Origin: Phragmites australis
Lineage: Eukaryota > Streptophyta > Magnoliopsida > Poales > Poaceae
DNA length: 64,000 nt
NCBI RefSeq assembly: GCF_958298935.1
Contig: NC_084940.1
Coordinates: forward strand, 17,665,146-17,729,145
Direction of reading: 5' to 3'
Positions 10,201 through 20,100 of the stretch are shown piece after piece; position 1 is the first letter of the stretch, and each line of letters starts with the position of its first letter. Both the position numbers and the translations under genes were made by a program. Under the pieces are notes generated by a model that worked only from the letters and a program-made list of their open reading frames with translations, was not told where the DNA came from and ran no database searches.

Positions 10201-12188
10201 CTCCAACGTACGACGACTTCACTGTCGAGTACGTCCACTTCGAGGAAGCTGGGGGAGTAGGCAGCTCTTCTTCGACGAGCACGTCTACCCCAGTCCCCGA
10301 GCCTTCACCGACCCCGGTGCCTGCTACCCCGACAGCACCACACTCTCCAGCCAGGACCTCGACTGCGATGAGTTCTTCGCTGGCTCCACCACAGCTGGCA
10401 CCAGCACCGACAGGCACCTCTCCGGGCACGTCTACTCCAACACCAGCTCGTGTCAAGCACAGCCCGGTTGAGCTCGCTACTCCGCTCTCTCACGACGAGG
10501 AGCGCATCGACGCGTACCACGACGGCGAGCCGTTGCGGTACCGTACGATAGAGAACCTTCTCGGCGACCAGCCGGTGCCGGGACTGGTGCCTCACGACCT
10601 GGAGGCGCAGTTGCACCTTGCGTGTGACGACGGCGAGCCTCAGTCATTTGCAGAGGCCGAGAGACACGCGGCATGGCGCGCCGCGATGCAGTTGGAGATG
10701 GATGCGGTTGAGAAGAACCGCACCTGGGAGCTTGCTGATCTTCCTCGTGGTCACGGCGCGATCACCCTTAAGTGGGTGTACAAGATGAAGAGGGATGAAG
10801 CCGGCGCCATCGTCAAGCACAAGGCTCGCTTGGTGGCACGAGGTTTCGTGCAACAGGAGGGGGTCGACTTCGACGACGCCTTCGCTCCCGTGGAACGGAT
10901 GGAGTCCGTGCGACTCCTCCTTGCGCTAGCTGCCCAGGAGGGCTGGCGTGTTCATCACATGGACGTCAAGTCGGCGTTCCTTAACGGCGACTTGAAGGAG
11001 GAGGTCTACGTGCACCAGCCGCCGGGATTTGCGATCCCCGGCAAGGAGGGCAAGGTGCTCCGCCTGCGCAAGGCCCTCTACGGCTTGCGGCAGGCGCCGA
11101 GGGCGTGGAATGCCAAGTTGGATTCCACGCTAAAGGGGATGGGCTTCGAGCAAAGCCCGCACGAGGCGGCCATCTACCGACAGGGCAGTGGAGGAAATGC
11201 TCTGCTGGTGGGTGTCTACGTCGACGACTTGGTGATCACCGGCACCAAGGATGCGGAGGTGGCGGCATTCAAGGAAGAGATGAAGGCCACTTTCCAGATG
11301 AGTGACCTGGGGCCTCTCTCCTTCTACCTGGGAATCGAGGTGCACCAGGATGACTCCGGGATCACGCTTCGACAGACCGCCTACGCCAAGCGCGTCGTTG
11401 AGCTAGCTGGGCTCACCGACTGCAACCCAGCTCTCACTCCGATGGAGGAGAGGCTGAAGCTGAGCCGCGACAGCACGACGGAGGAGGTGGACGCTACGCA
11501 GTACCGGCGTCTTGTGGGGAGCCTTCGCTGCCTCGCCCACACACGGCCGGACTTGGCATTCTCCGTCGGCTACGTCAGTCGGTTCATGCAGCGACCGACG
11601 ACGGAGCACCAGCAGGCTGTGAAGAGAATCATCCGCTACGTTGCGGGGACTCTCGACCACGGCCTCTACTACCCTAGGTGCCCTGGGGCGGCACACTTCG
11701 TCGGGTACAGCGACAGTGACCACGCCGGCGACATCGACACCAGCAAGAGCACGAGCGGGATCTTCTTCCTCCTCGGCAAGTGCCTCGTTAGCTGGCAGTC
11801 GGTCAAGCAGCAGGTGGTGGCCCTGTCCAGCTGCGAGGCCGAGTACATAGCGGCCTCCACCGCTTCAACTCAGGCGCTCTGGCTCGCTCGACTGCTTGGT
11901 GATCTCCTCGGCAGAGACACTAGAGCGGTGGAGCTCAGGATGGACAGCAAGTCCGCTCTGGCCCTAGCAAAGAACCCCGTTTTCCATGAACGGAGTAAGC
12001 ACATCCGGGTGAGGTACCACTTCATCCGAGGCTGTTTGGAGGAAGGGAGCATCAAGTCGAGCTACATTAACACCAAGGACCAGCTCGCGGACCTGCTTAC
12101 CAAGCCTCTTGGGAGGATCAAGTTCCTTGAGCTCTGCTCCAGGACCGGGATGGTTCAACTTTCCCACAAGACGACGCACAAGACTTAG
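7296..12188 (+). CDS. copia gag-pol polyprotein, 1630 aa, intact frame
   Basis: The start at 7296 is the first ATG of the open frame and lies about 190 bp after the primer site. An Ala/Arg/Glu-rich N-terminus (residues about 14-75) and a Gly/His-rich stretch precede the gag core. The zinc knuckle is at residues 463-476, but its second Cys is Tyr (C-R-N-Y). The protease motif D-T-G-A starts at residue 541. Integrase has the HHCC finger (His672 to the Cys pair at 705-708) and a DD35E core at Asp736, Asp799 and Glu835. RT carries F-L-N-G-D and Y-V-D-D (1308-1311). RNase H has S-S-C-E-A-E-Y (Glu about 1514) and the end motif A-D-L-L-T-K. There is no internal stop, so apart from the altered knuckle this copy looks competent. 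Confidence 0.95.
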   Translation: MSAGQSQRSVASSTRRRQEAELAAAEERERAAAETAAAAARASRLAAAELAAARAEAEAAAAADAARAAAAEVEALRGSISSSVSADDSANADLELLGREAARARAAQWAAAHAHERGGSPDRRGRAGGAHGGGAPGGGAHGGGAPGGGKLGGGAPGGGEHGNGGGRVDGERGLHRQRGSLSPDRYRGYHRLQAVVRDVGPGGGWPTLTKTNYVEWAAVVRVKLQVRHMWEAVRYGDVDYDQDRRALDALIAAVPSEMQFSLTNKRTAKEAWDAIAAARIGSDRARKSTLQALRKEWENLAFKPGEDVDDFALRLNTLLQKMVQFGDDTYDEERAVEKLFRCVPEKYKQMARSIESLLDLSTMSIKEAIGRLKVVDSDEPQSLSGPITTGGKLLLTREQWATCQGDRKKGEPSSATSGRKRGKPRKARRDAQAGARGRAEGDARGGAQGGAAGKYKPARDDTCRNYGQLGHWAKDCRQPRRGQAHVAQAEEEPALFMAHASIELPPAAPAAAALLHLDEPKAHALLGDGSGNDKTDGWCLDTGATHHMTGRREFFTELDSSVRGSVKFGDASGVEIKGVGSVIFTAASGEHRLLTGVYYIPALRNSIISLGQLDENGSRVVVKDGVMRIWDRHRRLLAKVTRSANRLYVLNVQVAQPLCLATRRDDEAWQWHERFGHLHFEALKRLSATEMVRGLPCLDHVEQLCDVCVLTKQRRLPFPQRASFRAKERLELVHGDLCGPVTPATPGGRRYFLLLVDDLSRYMWVMVLGSKGEAADAIRHAQAAAEAECGRKLRMLRTDNGGEFTAGEFASYCADKGIQRHYSAPYSPQQNGVVERRNQTVVGMARALLKQRGMPAVFWGEAVVSAVYILNRSPTKALDGRTPYEAWHGRKPAVSHLRVFGCLAFAKELGHISKLDDRSTPGVFIGYAEGSKAYRILDPKTQRVRTARDVVFNEGRGWAWDKAVDDGSAPTYDDFTVEYVHFEEAGGVGSSSSTSTSTPVPEPSPTPVPATPTAPHSPARTSTAMSSSLAPPQLAPAPTGTSPGTSTPTPARVKHSPVELATPLSHDEERIDAYHDGEPLRYRTIENLLGDQPVPGLVPHDLEAQLHLACDDGEPQSFAEAERHAAWRAAMQLEMDAVEKNRTWELADLPRGHGAITLKWVYKMKRDEAGAIVKHKARLVARGFVQQEGVDFDDAFAPVERMESVRLLLALAAQEGWRVHHMDVKSAFLNGDLKEEVYVHQPPGFAIPGKEGKVLRLRKALYGLRQAPRAWNAKLDSTLKGMGFEQSPHEAAIYRQGSGGNALLVGVYVDDLVITGTKDAEVAAFKEEMKATFQMSDLGPLSFYLGIEVHQDDSGITLRQTAYAKRVVELAGLTDCNPALTPMEERLKLSRDSTTEEVDATQYRRLVGSLRCLAHTRPDLAFSVGYVSRFMQRPTTEHQQAVKRIIRYVAGTLDHGLYYPRCPGAAHFVGYSDSDHAGDIDTSKSTSGIFFLLGKCLVSWQSVKQQVVALSSCEAEYIAASTASTQALWLARLLGDLLGRDTRAVELRMDSKSALALAKNPVFHERSKHIRVRYHFIRGCLEEGSIKSSYINTKDQLADLLTKPLGRIKFLELCSRTGMVQLSHKTTHKT

Positions 12189-12196
12189 GGGGAGAA
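12185..12196 (+). other. polypurine tract of the copia element
   Basis: TTAGGGGGAGAA overlaps the stop codon and abuts the 3' LTR. Confidence 0.85.
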
Positions 12197-12586
12197 TGAT
12201 GGGATAAGTCTTTGTGGTCCTTGGCTGGTCTTTGTGGTCCTTTCTAGGGCTACAGCATCTAGGACAGCATCTTAGCATCTAGGACAGCTAGGACAGCATC
12301 TAGGACAGCATCTTAGCATCTAGGACAGCTAGGACAGCATCTTAGCATCTAGGACAGCTAGGACAGCATCTAGGACAGCATCTTAGCATATGCTTGGCAT
12401 CTAGGACAGCATCTTAGCATATGCTTGGCTGGCTAGCAGCCTATAAATATGTATCCCCAACCCCTCAGGTTGGTATGGCATTTGTGTGAGAAATAAAGAA
12501 AAAATTACCCCAACTCCTAGTGTCATCCTCTCTTGATGAGAGTAAGAATTCAGCTACTACCAAGAGTAAGAATTCAGCGACTAACA
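12197..12586 (+). mobile_element. 3' LTR of the copia element (390 bp)
   Basis: It has the same ends as the 5' LTR, is 29 bp longer through one additional tandem unit, and has two single-base differences. The duplicated target TGGAA follows at 12587-12591. Confidence 0.95.
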
Positions 12587-13146
12587 TGGAAGACAATTTA
12601 CAGAGTAGTTTCAACGCACTCGAGCACAACTGCTTGTGCTGTGCGTACACACTCCCAGAGGACCGAGATGGACTATGGCCAGCACTACTGGAGATTGCCG
12701 CAATACCAATTTTTGTACCGAGGACCAAAACATAAGAGCTTTAATTATCACACTATTCAAGCAAACAGGGCAATAGCATGCAAGTTTATGATTGAGAATC
12801 AGCATGTTCTTACCCATTCAATTTCACCGCTCAGCTTCGAAACAATAGGTTAAACAGAGTTCTCCACTACTAAGAATAATTAAATCTAGGGTCCAACCAC
12901 ATTTATACACATTTTCCCCAAATCTATTTTCTCAAATGAAGAAAAGAGGAAAAAAGAAGGGTCTACATAATATTAGGAATAGAATGGAACTGGTGACCAA
13001 ACCAACCATTCCTGTTGTAAAAAAAGAAAGTCAAAGTATTAGAAATTCCTCATAGAAATTAGAAGTATTATTCAACTAGAAAGGTTACTTCAGTTGTCGC
13101 ATACCTGAAAGGCGAACCCTCAAACTGCAATCCTTCATCAACATCA

Positions 13147-13201
<55 letters not shown>
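13147..13201. repeat. (GT)n microsatellite
   Basis: About 27 GT units, followed by a short CA-rich mirror segment (13210-13221). It abuts the putative minus-strand exon that ends at 13105. Confidence 0.95.
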
Positions 13202-13202
<1 letters not shown>

Positions 13203-13221
13203 TGTGTATAGACACACACAC

Positions 13222-14697
13222 TAGATCAGGCAAATGAAGGCAAATCAGATTCACAAACTGAATTTCTCACAATTACTAACCAAACCACATTTGGGAATAC
13301 TGTGACCTGCAAATGTATATAAGTGCTACCATATATTATCCATTCACCCTTTGCATGCTCACAGCAGTTTAATCGCAAGACAATAACAAGCACATGTCAT
13401 AGCTTAGATAATATTTATCTTACCAGTGTTTGCATCAAGTAAGACTAAGTGGCACATTTTTTTTATAGCGAAAAGACTTCATTACAAGATATGCAATAAA
13501 TAAATGGAAACAATAAAGACAACAAAACAAACTCAGGTTAACAAAACATGAAGTTAAAAGACAATACTTAAGCTCTTAAGTTTTCATTAAAACTGAATTC
13601 AATGTCACTCGTCTCTTGTATGGTCGTCGTCGGACCTCGGCAATACTATGCCACATATGTGACCCCGATCCCAAATTCACCCAAACCCTGTCCCCACACA
13701 TGCCACACTCCACCACCGCCTTTATTTGGTCTCCATCACCGCTTTAGGCCTCCCGCCACCATTTCATGGCCACCATGTGCACCCCACCATCGTTTCTTTC
13801 CCTATAATTAACCCAGAATGAATATGGCTACGGATGGACTCAGTAACAAAATCAATAAGGAACTTTGTTGACATGTTGTCTGCAACTTACAGCTATTGAA
13901 AATAACATTCTCCGTAGATCCACTTTTCCATGCTGAACAAATATTCTAATGTCCAGATTTTGCAGCATCGTTTTAGCAAAAGATTATTAACTGTCTATAG
14001 TGAAACACAGAGGGAAACATGAACAAGAGATGATTCATTACTAAATAAGGTGGATCAGACTTATGAACAGTGAAACACTGGAGCGAAACAACAAAAATCA
14101 TAGGTGCATTGTCCTGCTTCCTCGACAGTGGTCAAGCAATGGAGCAAATGTCAACCTCGTGCATTATGTATGGCATTATATCCCAGGATGAAAGTCAGGG
14201 ACCTAACACTTGTATAAATGATTAAATTCGTTATTACAAGCTAATTGGCCAAACGATATCAGTAATTTAGCTCAATGTGTCTTGCACATTTGCCAACAAC
14301 AATTTTCTATCACGATTTATTCCCACAGGAAGAGATAAATGCATGATGAAGAGCCACCACATTGTCACTCAAGCGACCTGCATGCCACACTAAGAGGAGG
14401 GAAATGTAACGATGGCAACACCCGCTGTGATTAATTTTGCACAGATAGTGGCATCCCATATTATAATTCCCCCATATATTCCATTCCAGACTTCAAATTA
14501 CAATCAGTAGTAAGCACTTGGTAATGCTACCGCCAGTAGCCTAGCTCAACATATTGGGAAATAGGAACAGATCAAAACAATCAGCAGCAAATCAATAATC
14601 TCTCAGCATGGCAATTTGACAACAAATTAAGGCTAGGAAAGAGGTGGGCTAGCTCATAGCGAATTGGATATCGGCCTTGGGCGGGTCTATGAACGAC
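13222..14697. other. non-coding stretch, probably intron
   Basis: AT-rich sequence without a convincing gene. A poly-T followed by TATAGCGAAAAGAC at about 13459 resembles the 3' end of a minus-strand LINE. A short plus-strand frame at 13602-13811 has no recognisable motif and I do not call it a gene. Confidence 0.4.
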
Positions 14698-15225
14698 CTG
14701 CCCATGAACAAAAGCAGTAGCACCGCCGAGCACACTCCAATGCAGTGCTGCCGAGGCTATCCGATCCTAGTCCCACTACTCGATCGCCACCGCATGTACC
14801 TAACAAACCAAACCTGGTTTAGTCAAGTGTGGAAGCGAAATGCTGACTGCTGGATGGCGAGGGAAGCAGTGAGCAAACCCACGCAATCACCTCTGTCGAG
14901 GGAGGGGCGACCAAGATAGATCATCTTGGTAGCATTACGCCGAACGCCTTACACGCCAGCGCGCGCGGAGCACGGGAGACCATGCAGTGCAGCAGCACCC
15001 CACCTAGCTCCTCCTACTGACCCACTCATCTGCGTCGTACTCGCAGACATCGAAGGACCCCAGCTCCAGAGTCAGGGCCGGGGAGCCGAACATTCCAGAG
15101 GAGTCAAAGGCGGGCCCAGCTAGAGTCGACTCCAGCCGAGGCAGGGACGGAGGGGGGGGGGGCGATGCGTCCACCTCCGCATCGGGAGCCGACCCCAACG
15201 TTGCTGCGGCCGGAGAAGCCGCCAT
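14698..15225 (-). CDS. putative 5' exons of a host gene, unidentified
   Basis: On the minus strand an ATG at 15225 opens a 69-codon exon with a Pro-rich N-terminus and an acidic end (C-E-Y-D-A-D-E-W). It can end at 15018 with donor TCA|GTAGGA, phase 1. An acceptor with a good pyrimidine tract (TTTGTTAG at 14800) opens a 102-bp exon, in phase, reading G-L-G-S-D-S-L-G and A-L-E-C-A-R-R-C, which can end at 14698 (CAG|GTCGTT). Whether these join the 3' exons at 6369-13150 is not shown by the sequence. In another frame the second exon has a hydrophobic segment ending at a TAG. GC-rich promoter-like sequence lies at 15226-15450. The protein is unknown to me. Confidence 0.3.
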
Positions 15226-15229
15226 ACGC

Positions 15230-17101
15230 GAAGTGGGGGCGCGGCGAAGCCGGGGGGCGCTGTGAAGGGCAAGCGCGCAGGCGGGCGCTGTGCAGGGTGG
15301 CGATTTTGGTAGTGCTGTGCAGGGCGAGGAGGAGAGGTAGGGGGCACGCGGGCGGGCGCTGTGCAAGGCGGCAATTTCGGGAGCAGGCTGGGCGCAGGGC
15401 GAGGAGGATGGGGGGCGGCGGGGCCGCGTGGTTGCTTCCTGTCCGGTTTATTTCGATTTTTTCCCGTGTGTTTTTTCGGCTAGTTTTCTTGTATTTTATT
15501 AGATGGAGTGGATAGGGAGGCAGGAGGGTGATCAAAGACCAACTTCTATATATAATATATATTAGCGTATCGACTATTGAATAGAGGAGGTACTCACAAC
15601 GATATTAGCATTCATCCCGATTCAAATAGTTCGTTTTTAATTTAGGCTCTCATCATAAGAGAAAACAGATAGGCCTCTAAAACTAAATTTTGCTTTTTAT
15701 TAAATTAATAATGTGGGGTGTTAATACAAAAGCTCGTGAGCTGAGTCGACCACATCACTTAATTAAGTTGTCGTATTATTGTGGTCCTCGTGAAATATTG
15801 TCAGCATATGCTTGTCTTTTTATTTTCATCACCAGCTAGTAGGAAAAAAAAACTTTTCTTGGTAATCAGAACACATCTTTGGGCATAGTCTTTTTCGGAT
15901 ATACATCAATTCTAGTACTACGATATATGTACATCACATCTTAGGGGTATATATAGATGTCATGGATGTCACCTACAGTCATTCTATTCCATCCTTTTGC
16001 AGACAAGACATAACCCCTAGGAAGTAACAGCTGCAAGAGTAAAACCAATAGCTCATGCCACCACAGAAAGCTCGAGTAGGACAAAGGTTTCAATGATCCA
16101 GCACAACAGCAACAGCAACAACTAAGATAAAACAAGTCATGTCAATTTGTTATGGGATCCAGCACAACTAGGAATCTTGTATAAATTAGGTACTTCATGC
16201 ATTGTTATAATAACAGAGAAGGAAAAAAATGACGCAAGATTTGAGCATGTCACTACTGTTGTGTGGGTAGTCTCTGTTCTTCCGTGTGTTTCTAGTTGCT
16301 TATGTGCGTCCAACCACAAATCGTGTGCGCGCACGCAATTTGCATGCCTTGCGTATCCTTGTCAAATGGTTGACGATTGTTGTTCGCACCTCGTGAAGAG
16401 TTGTCTCGTATTGTAGACTACAGACTACACTGAAATTGGTTCTTTGCCAAACAATTCCTTAGCCCCTTGACCCATCTAAAGCCAAGCGAACAATTAAACA
16501 AACAGGCTTCAGTTTCTTTGCATAACTTCGCCACAACTATGGCTTCAATTTTATTCGCCCCGCTTTCTTTGCCTGCCACACACTGCCCTACTTCAGTCAC
16601 GATGAAGTAAAACATGAACCAAACAGGCCCTAGATTTCACAGAATGAGTACTATATTTTAATTGTTTCTTTTTTTTTTTTACGCAAACGGGGGTTTTAAG
16701 AGTCAAATCATTGTACAGTACTCCAAACCTGCTCGTAAATCTTCCTGGAACATAAACGGAGCATTTTAGAGCAATGGGTGCAAATTGTAGCCATTCAACT
16801 ACTGCCAAAGGTAAATCTCAAGTGCAAGCCAAAACACAAGAAGCCACATTAGGCACATCAAACCCAAAACAGAAAGCCAAGTCCAATCTACCTCGTAAAC
16901 CCACATAACGTGTGATGTCTTGCTCAATTACAACATTAATAACACAAACAAGGGATCGTAATCGTCCATTTATCAGCATGGCAGTGTTGATCTGTTACTG
17001 AGGCTAGAAGGAACACTTCTTCAATCTAAAGGCCAAATTACAGGGTAAACTCAAAAATTGGACTACGAAAAATCAAGCTCTAAATACTGAACAGAAACTA
17101 G
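15230..17101. other. intergenic stretch and PP2A 3' flank
   Basis: GC-rich sequence to about 15450, then AT-rich DNA. A segment at 16430-16632 with CCAAACAGGCCC at one end resembles one terminus of a MITE, but no matching second terminus was found. The portion next to 17101 presumably includes the PP2A 3' UTR. Nothing else is supported. Confidence 0.5.
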
Positions 17102-20100
17102 TTAGCTCGACACCATCATTTGGTCGCAGGCCTGGAGTGCCTGGTTCGCGTAGTACCTTACATCCACGTCAGGGTCCTCGCTGAGCTCAACAAGGCATGG
17201 TTTCACGGTCTTCTCCACAACCTGCAGAGTAAGCATTGATGATATTCCCCAATAACAAGAAATTCAAATATAGCACTTTAAAATTAAGATCATGCGAAAT
17301 AACTTTAGAACTCACCGATTGATCGAGGATTGGTATAAGTGACTGCAGAACTTTTGCAACATTGAACTTGATGTTAGGGACCCTAAAAATTTAGACCATG
17401 TTAGTGAGACCTTGAACAGATGAGATTTTTCTCAGAATGTTCGTCACTCACCTATCCTTTGAGGAATTAATGACGACTGGAAGCAGCTTTTGACAAGTGA
17501 TTTCGGCACCCATGACAGGGGCCAACAATGAGATAGTTTGCAGAATCGTCATGCGATACAGGTAGTGCGGATTGTTTATCTTCTCCAGCACCTGGAAAAT
17601 GAAACAAGTGAGCATTCAAGATTACCAGAAATACACTTCCATCCACAGCAAGAAGAATTTGTATGTAGCACTTATTCCCTAAATTTCAGCTAGGCATGGT
17701 TGGATTCCAGTACAATATGCAGTGATAAATCTTGGAAGGATAGAGACTTTTTGATATCACTTTATTTCAGCACATATTTTCCACATTGATCAAGCCTAAT
17801 TAACATTTACATAAACCATATGTAAATCAACTCAAGTTATTGCTTCAGGATTTCTTAGCAGGCCACAAAAGAACAAGTATGTTTCTTCATTGATCAGGAA
17901 ATAGAAAGCACATATTTTCTAGCCTACAATCTCCAAAACATTGTTGGACCAAAAATAATCATTAACTTCTCAAGTTAACAAACAATCAAGTTCTTAGCCA
18001 TAAAATCTGCAGGTGTACTGAATAGACTAATACATCCAAATGTCTAGTGGTAAAATAATAGATAAGAACCTGAGGAATTATATGCTGCATTGCCCACTCT
18101 GGACCAAACTCCTCTGCAAGGCGCTTCAAGTTGTTAGCTGCAGCATCTCTGATCGAAAATACCTGAAATTCAAATTTTGATTAACTAAAGACCTAACTGG
18201 AAACAACATCACTTTAGTCAATCAACAGACAAACGATGTCTTTTATCCACAAATGCACCAAGTAATCCTAAGCCAAACCACGCGATTTTTAATATTCATG
18301 CTAACTAACTGATGCCACTATTTATCCATGGATCCAACCTCAAAACAGGATAAGGCAAATTCCAATATTTGAACAGAACTTGATGGTAGGACTCAGCAAA
18401 TAGGAATCATTCAGAGGATTATTTGGAAATGACAGCATCTGTGGCTTTTAGTATAAAAAAAGTAGCCATTCAGACATCAAAATAGAGCCAAAAGAAAAGG
18501 TCTCGTGATTGTTGGTTTGTGCCAGATCTCCCCAATGCAAAGAAAATGCAAAACTTCAGTAAAATTCCACTAGTGCTGCAGATACATATGAACTAATATT
18601 ATTAGCTAAGATTTAGACATGTGCAATGTAGAAGTGACTATTAACTCTAACAATGCTGCGATTGGAAAACATAGTCTATTCACTTTGCATAATTTTGGTA
18701 TAGATAATGTAGCATTCGCAACATTCCCAAACTGCAGCATTTGTCTGATTTTAAACCAGAGGTATTAAGATTTCTCATTTGTAAGGTTCATATTCTTGGA
18801 TTTTGACTTGTTCAAACCCATCCATGAGTATAGTTACAACAAATTTTAGTGCAAATTTAATGCAGCCTTTTCTGTTTGCCCATAACGGATTAGCCAGCGA
18901 CAACCAGAGCCCCCCAAGGATTTACTGCTTTATGTCCCAGTGAAACTATTTTCACACTAGTATTCATGATAATGCAAACCTTATCTTCCAGCCACTGCAT
19001 GCAGAGTGCCCCCAGCTTGTCATCAAAAAATCCAACACCTAACTGACTCGCCAACAACGGGATGTACTCAATTATTGCAAGACGGACTCTCCAGTGTCTA
19101 TCCTCTGCAAGTTCTACGATGGCTGGTAGCAGTGATTGTGATAGCAAGTCAATTCCAATAACCTGAAAGATCACAACAAAATTCAGCAATCAACAGAAAA
19201 TTTGAAAAGAGCAATGCAAGGAACTTGACATGTTAGCTGGTAAAAAAACAGCTTAACTTCAGAATGGAAAGGCAAAGCAAATCAACGCCAGCAATAAAAT
19301 GGCACTAACCTGATTAACTTGATCAAGTTTGCTGATTATGTTGAGTCGAACATCAGGGAATTCATCCTTAAGCAAAGAAAGAAAAATAGGAAGAAGTTGC
19401 TCAATGGTAGCATCCTGCAGAAAACCAGATATTAAGCTAGTCAGCTTACCAAAAAGAATAGCAGTACCACAATATATGAAATAAATAGAGTGGATTAATA
19501 GCAGTATAACAGTAAAGGGAATACAATTATGCAATGTGTTAACTAACTTGGACCTTTGCCGATTACAATTTACAAGACAAACAAAGCTACTCAGAAACAT
19601 TAGATTTTCCCTACAGATACATTCATCTCCTCTGCTGTTCAAGCTGACATGTAAGGAGAGCTATTGAATGTTCATAAGAAACAAGTAATAACAGTCATAT
19701 TACTAATGTGGCACCTAAGCACCATCACCAACTAACAAAAACGGGCATTGCATATTTGTGTGCACGGTTACTAGTAAACAAGGCATATTCTAGAGACATA
19801 TTCTTGCATCAATGATCACACCTTTCCCAAGACAGGAGCCATTCCCATTATGACTGAAGCCAAAGCTGAACGCACATGCTGGGACGAATCCGAGGACAAT
19901 TCCTGTAAATGCAGTTAGCGTGAGTTAGTTCGTCAAGAAAAAACAACAGCAGCAAACCCACAAATGATGCTCAGTAACTGCTTTGCCCCCACCTTAACGC
20001 ATGGAAGAATATGTTGGATTGCAAGTTGCGGACTTAATATACGGCAAAACTTAGTAACTTTTCCAGCAGCTGCTATCCGCACTTCAGCCTCATTATCACG

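Larger units (their letters stand above)
6742..12586 (+). mobile_element. full-length Ty1/copia retrotransposon
   Basis: The element has two LTRs, a primer site, one uninterrupted gag-pol frame, a purine tract and perfect 5-bp target duplications (TGGAA). The domain order protease, integrase, RT, RNase H is Ty1/copia. The LTRs differ by one 29-bp tandem unit and two transitions (about 7035 versus 12510, and about 7055 versus 12534), so the insertion is recent. It lies inside a putative host exon. It is much more GC-rich than its flanks. The Ala-rich gag N-terminus is unusual for the family. Confidence 0.97.
6369..13150 (-). pseudogene. putative host gene, 3' exons, split by the copia insertion
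   Basis: Read on the minus strand, three blocks join with matching phases. Block one ends at 13105, with a frame reading E-G-L-Q-F-E-G-S-P-F and a donor AG|GTATGC. Block two starts at 12687 after CTCCAG and runs into the copia target site. It resumes at 6736 and ends at 6711 with donor CGA|GTGAGC; without the transposon this exon is 127 bp, exactly 42 codons plus the phase base. Block three is 6434-6369 (22 codons including TGA) after acceptor TTTTAG. The C-terminus is Ser-rich and hydrophobic (C-S-S-A-L-K-L-L-C-K-L). I do not recognise the protein. The upper limit of block one is unclear because it runs into a (CA)n tract. The insertion would truncate any product. Confidence 0.4.

Noticed and set aside
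6220..12710. Shared 15-mer TTGCCGCAATACCAA near 6240 and near 12695
   Set aside because: Too short to show duplication; flanking sequence does not align.
16430..16632. Possible MITE with CCAAACAGGCCC terminus
   Set aside because: Only one terminus is convincing; no matching inverted terminus or target duplication was found.
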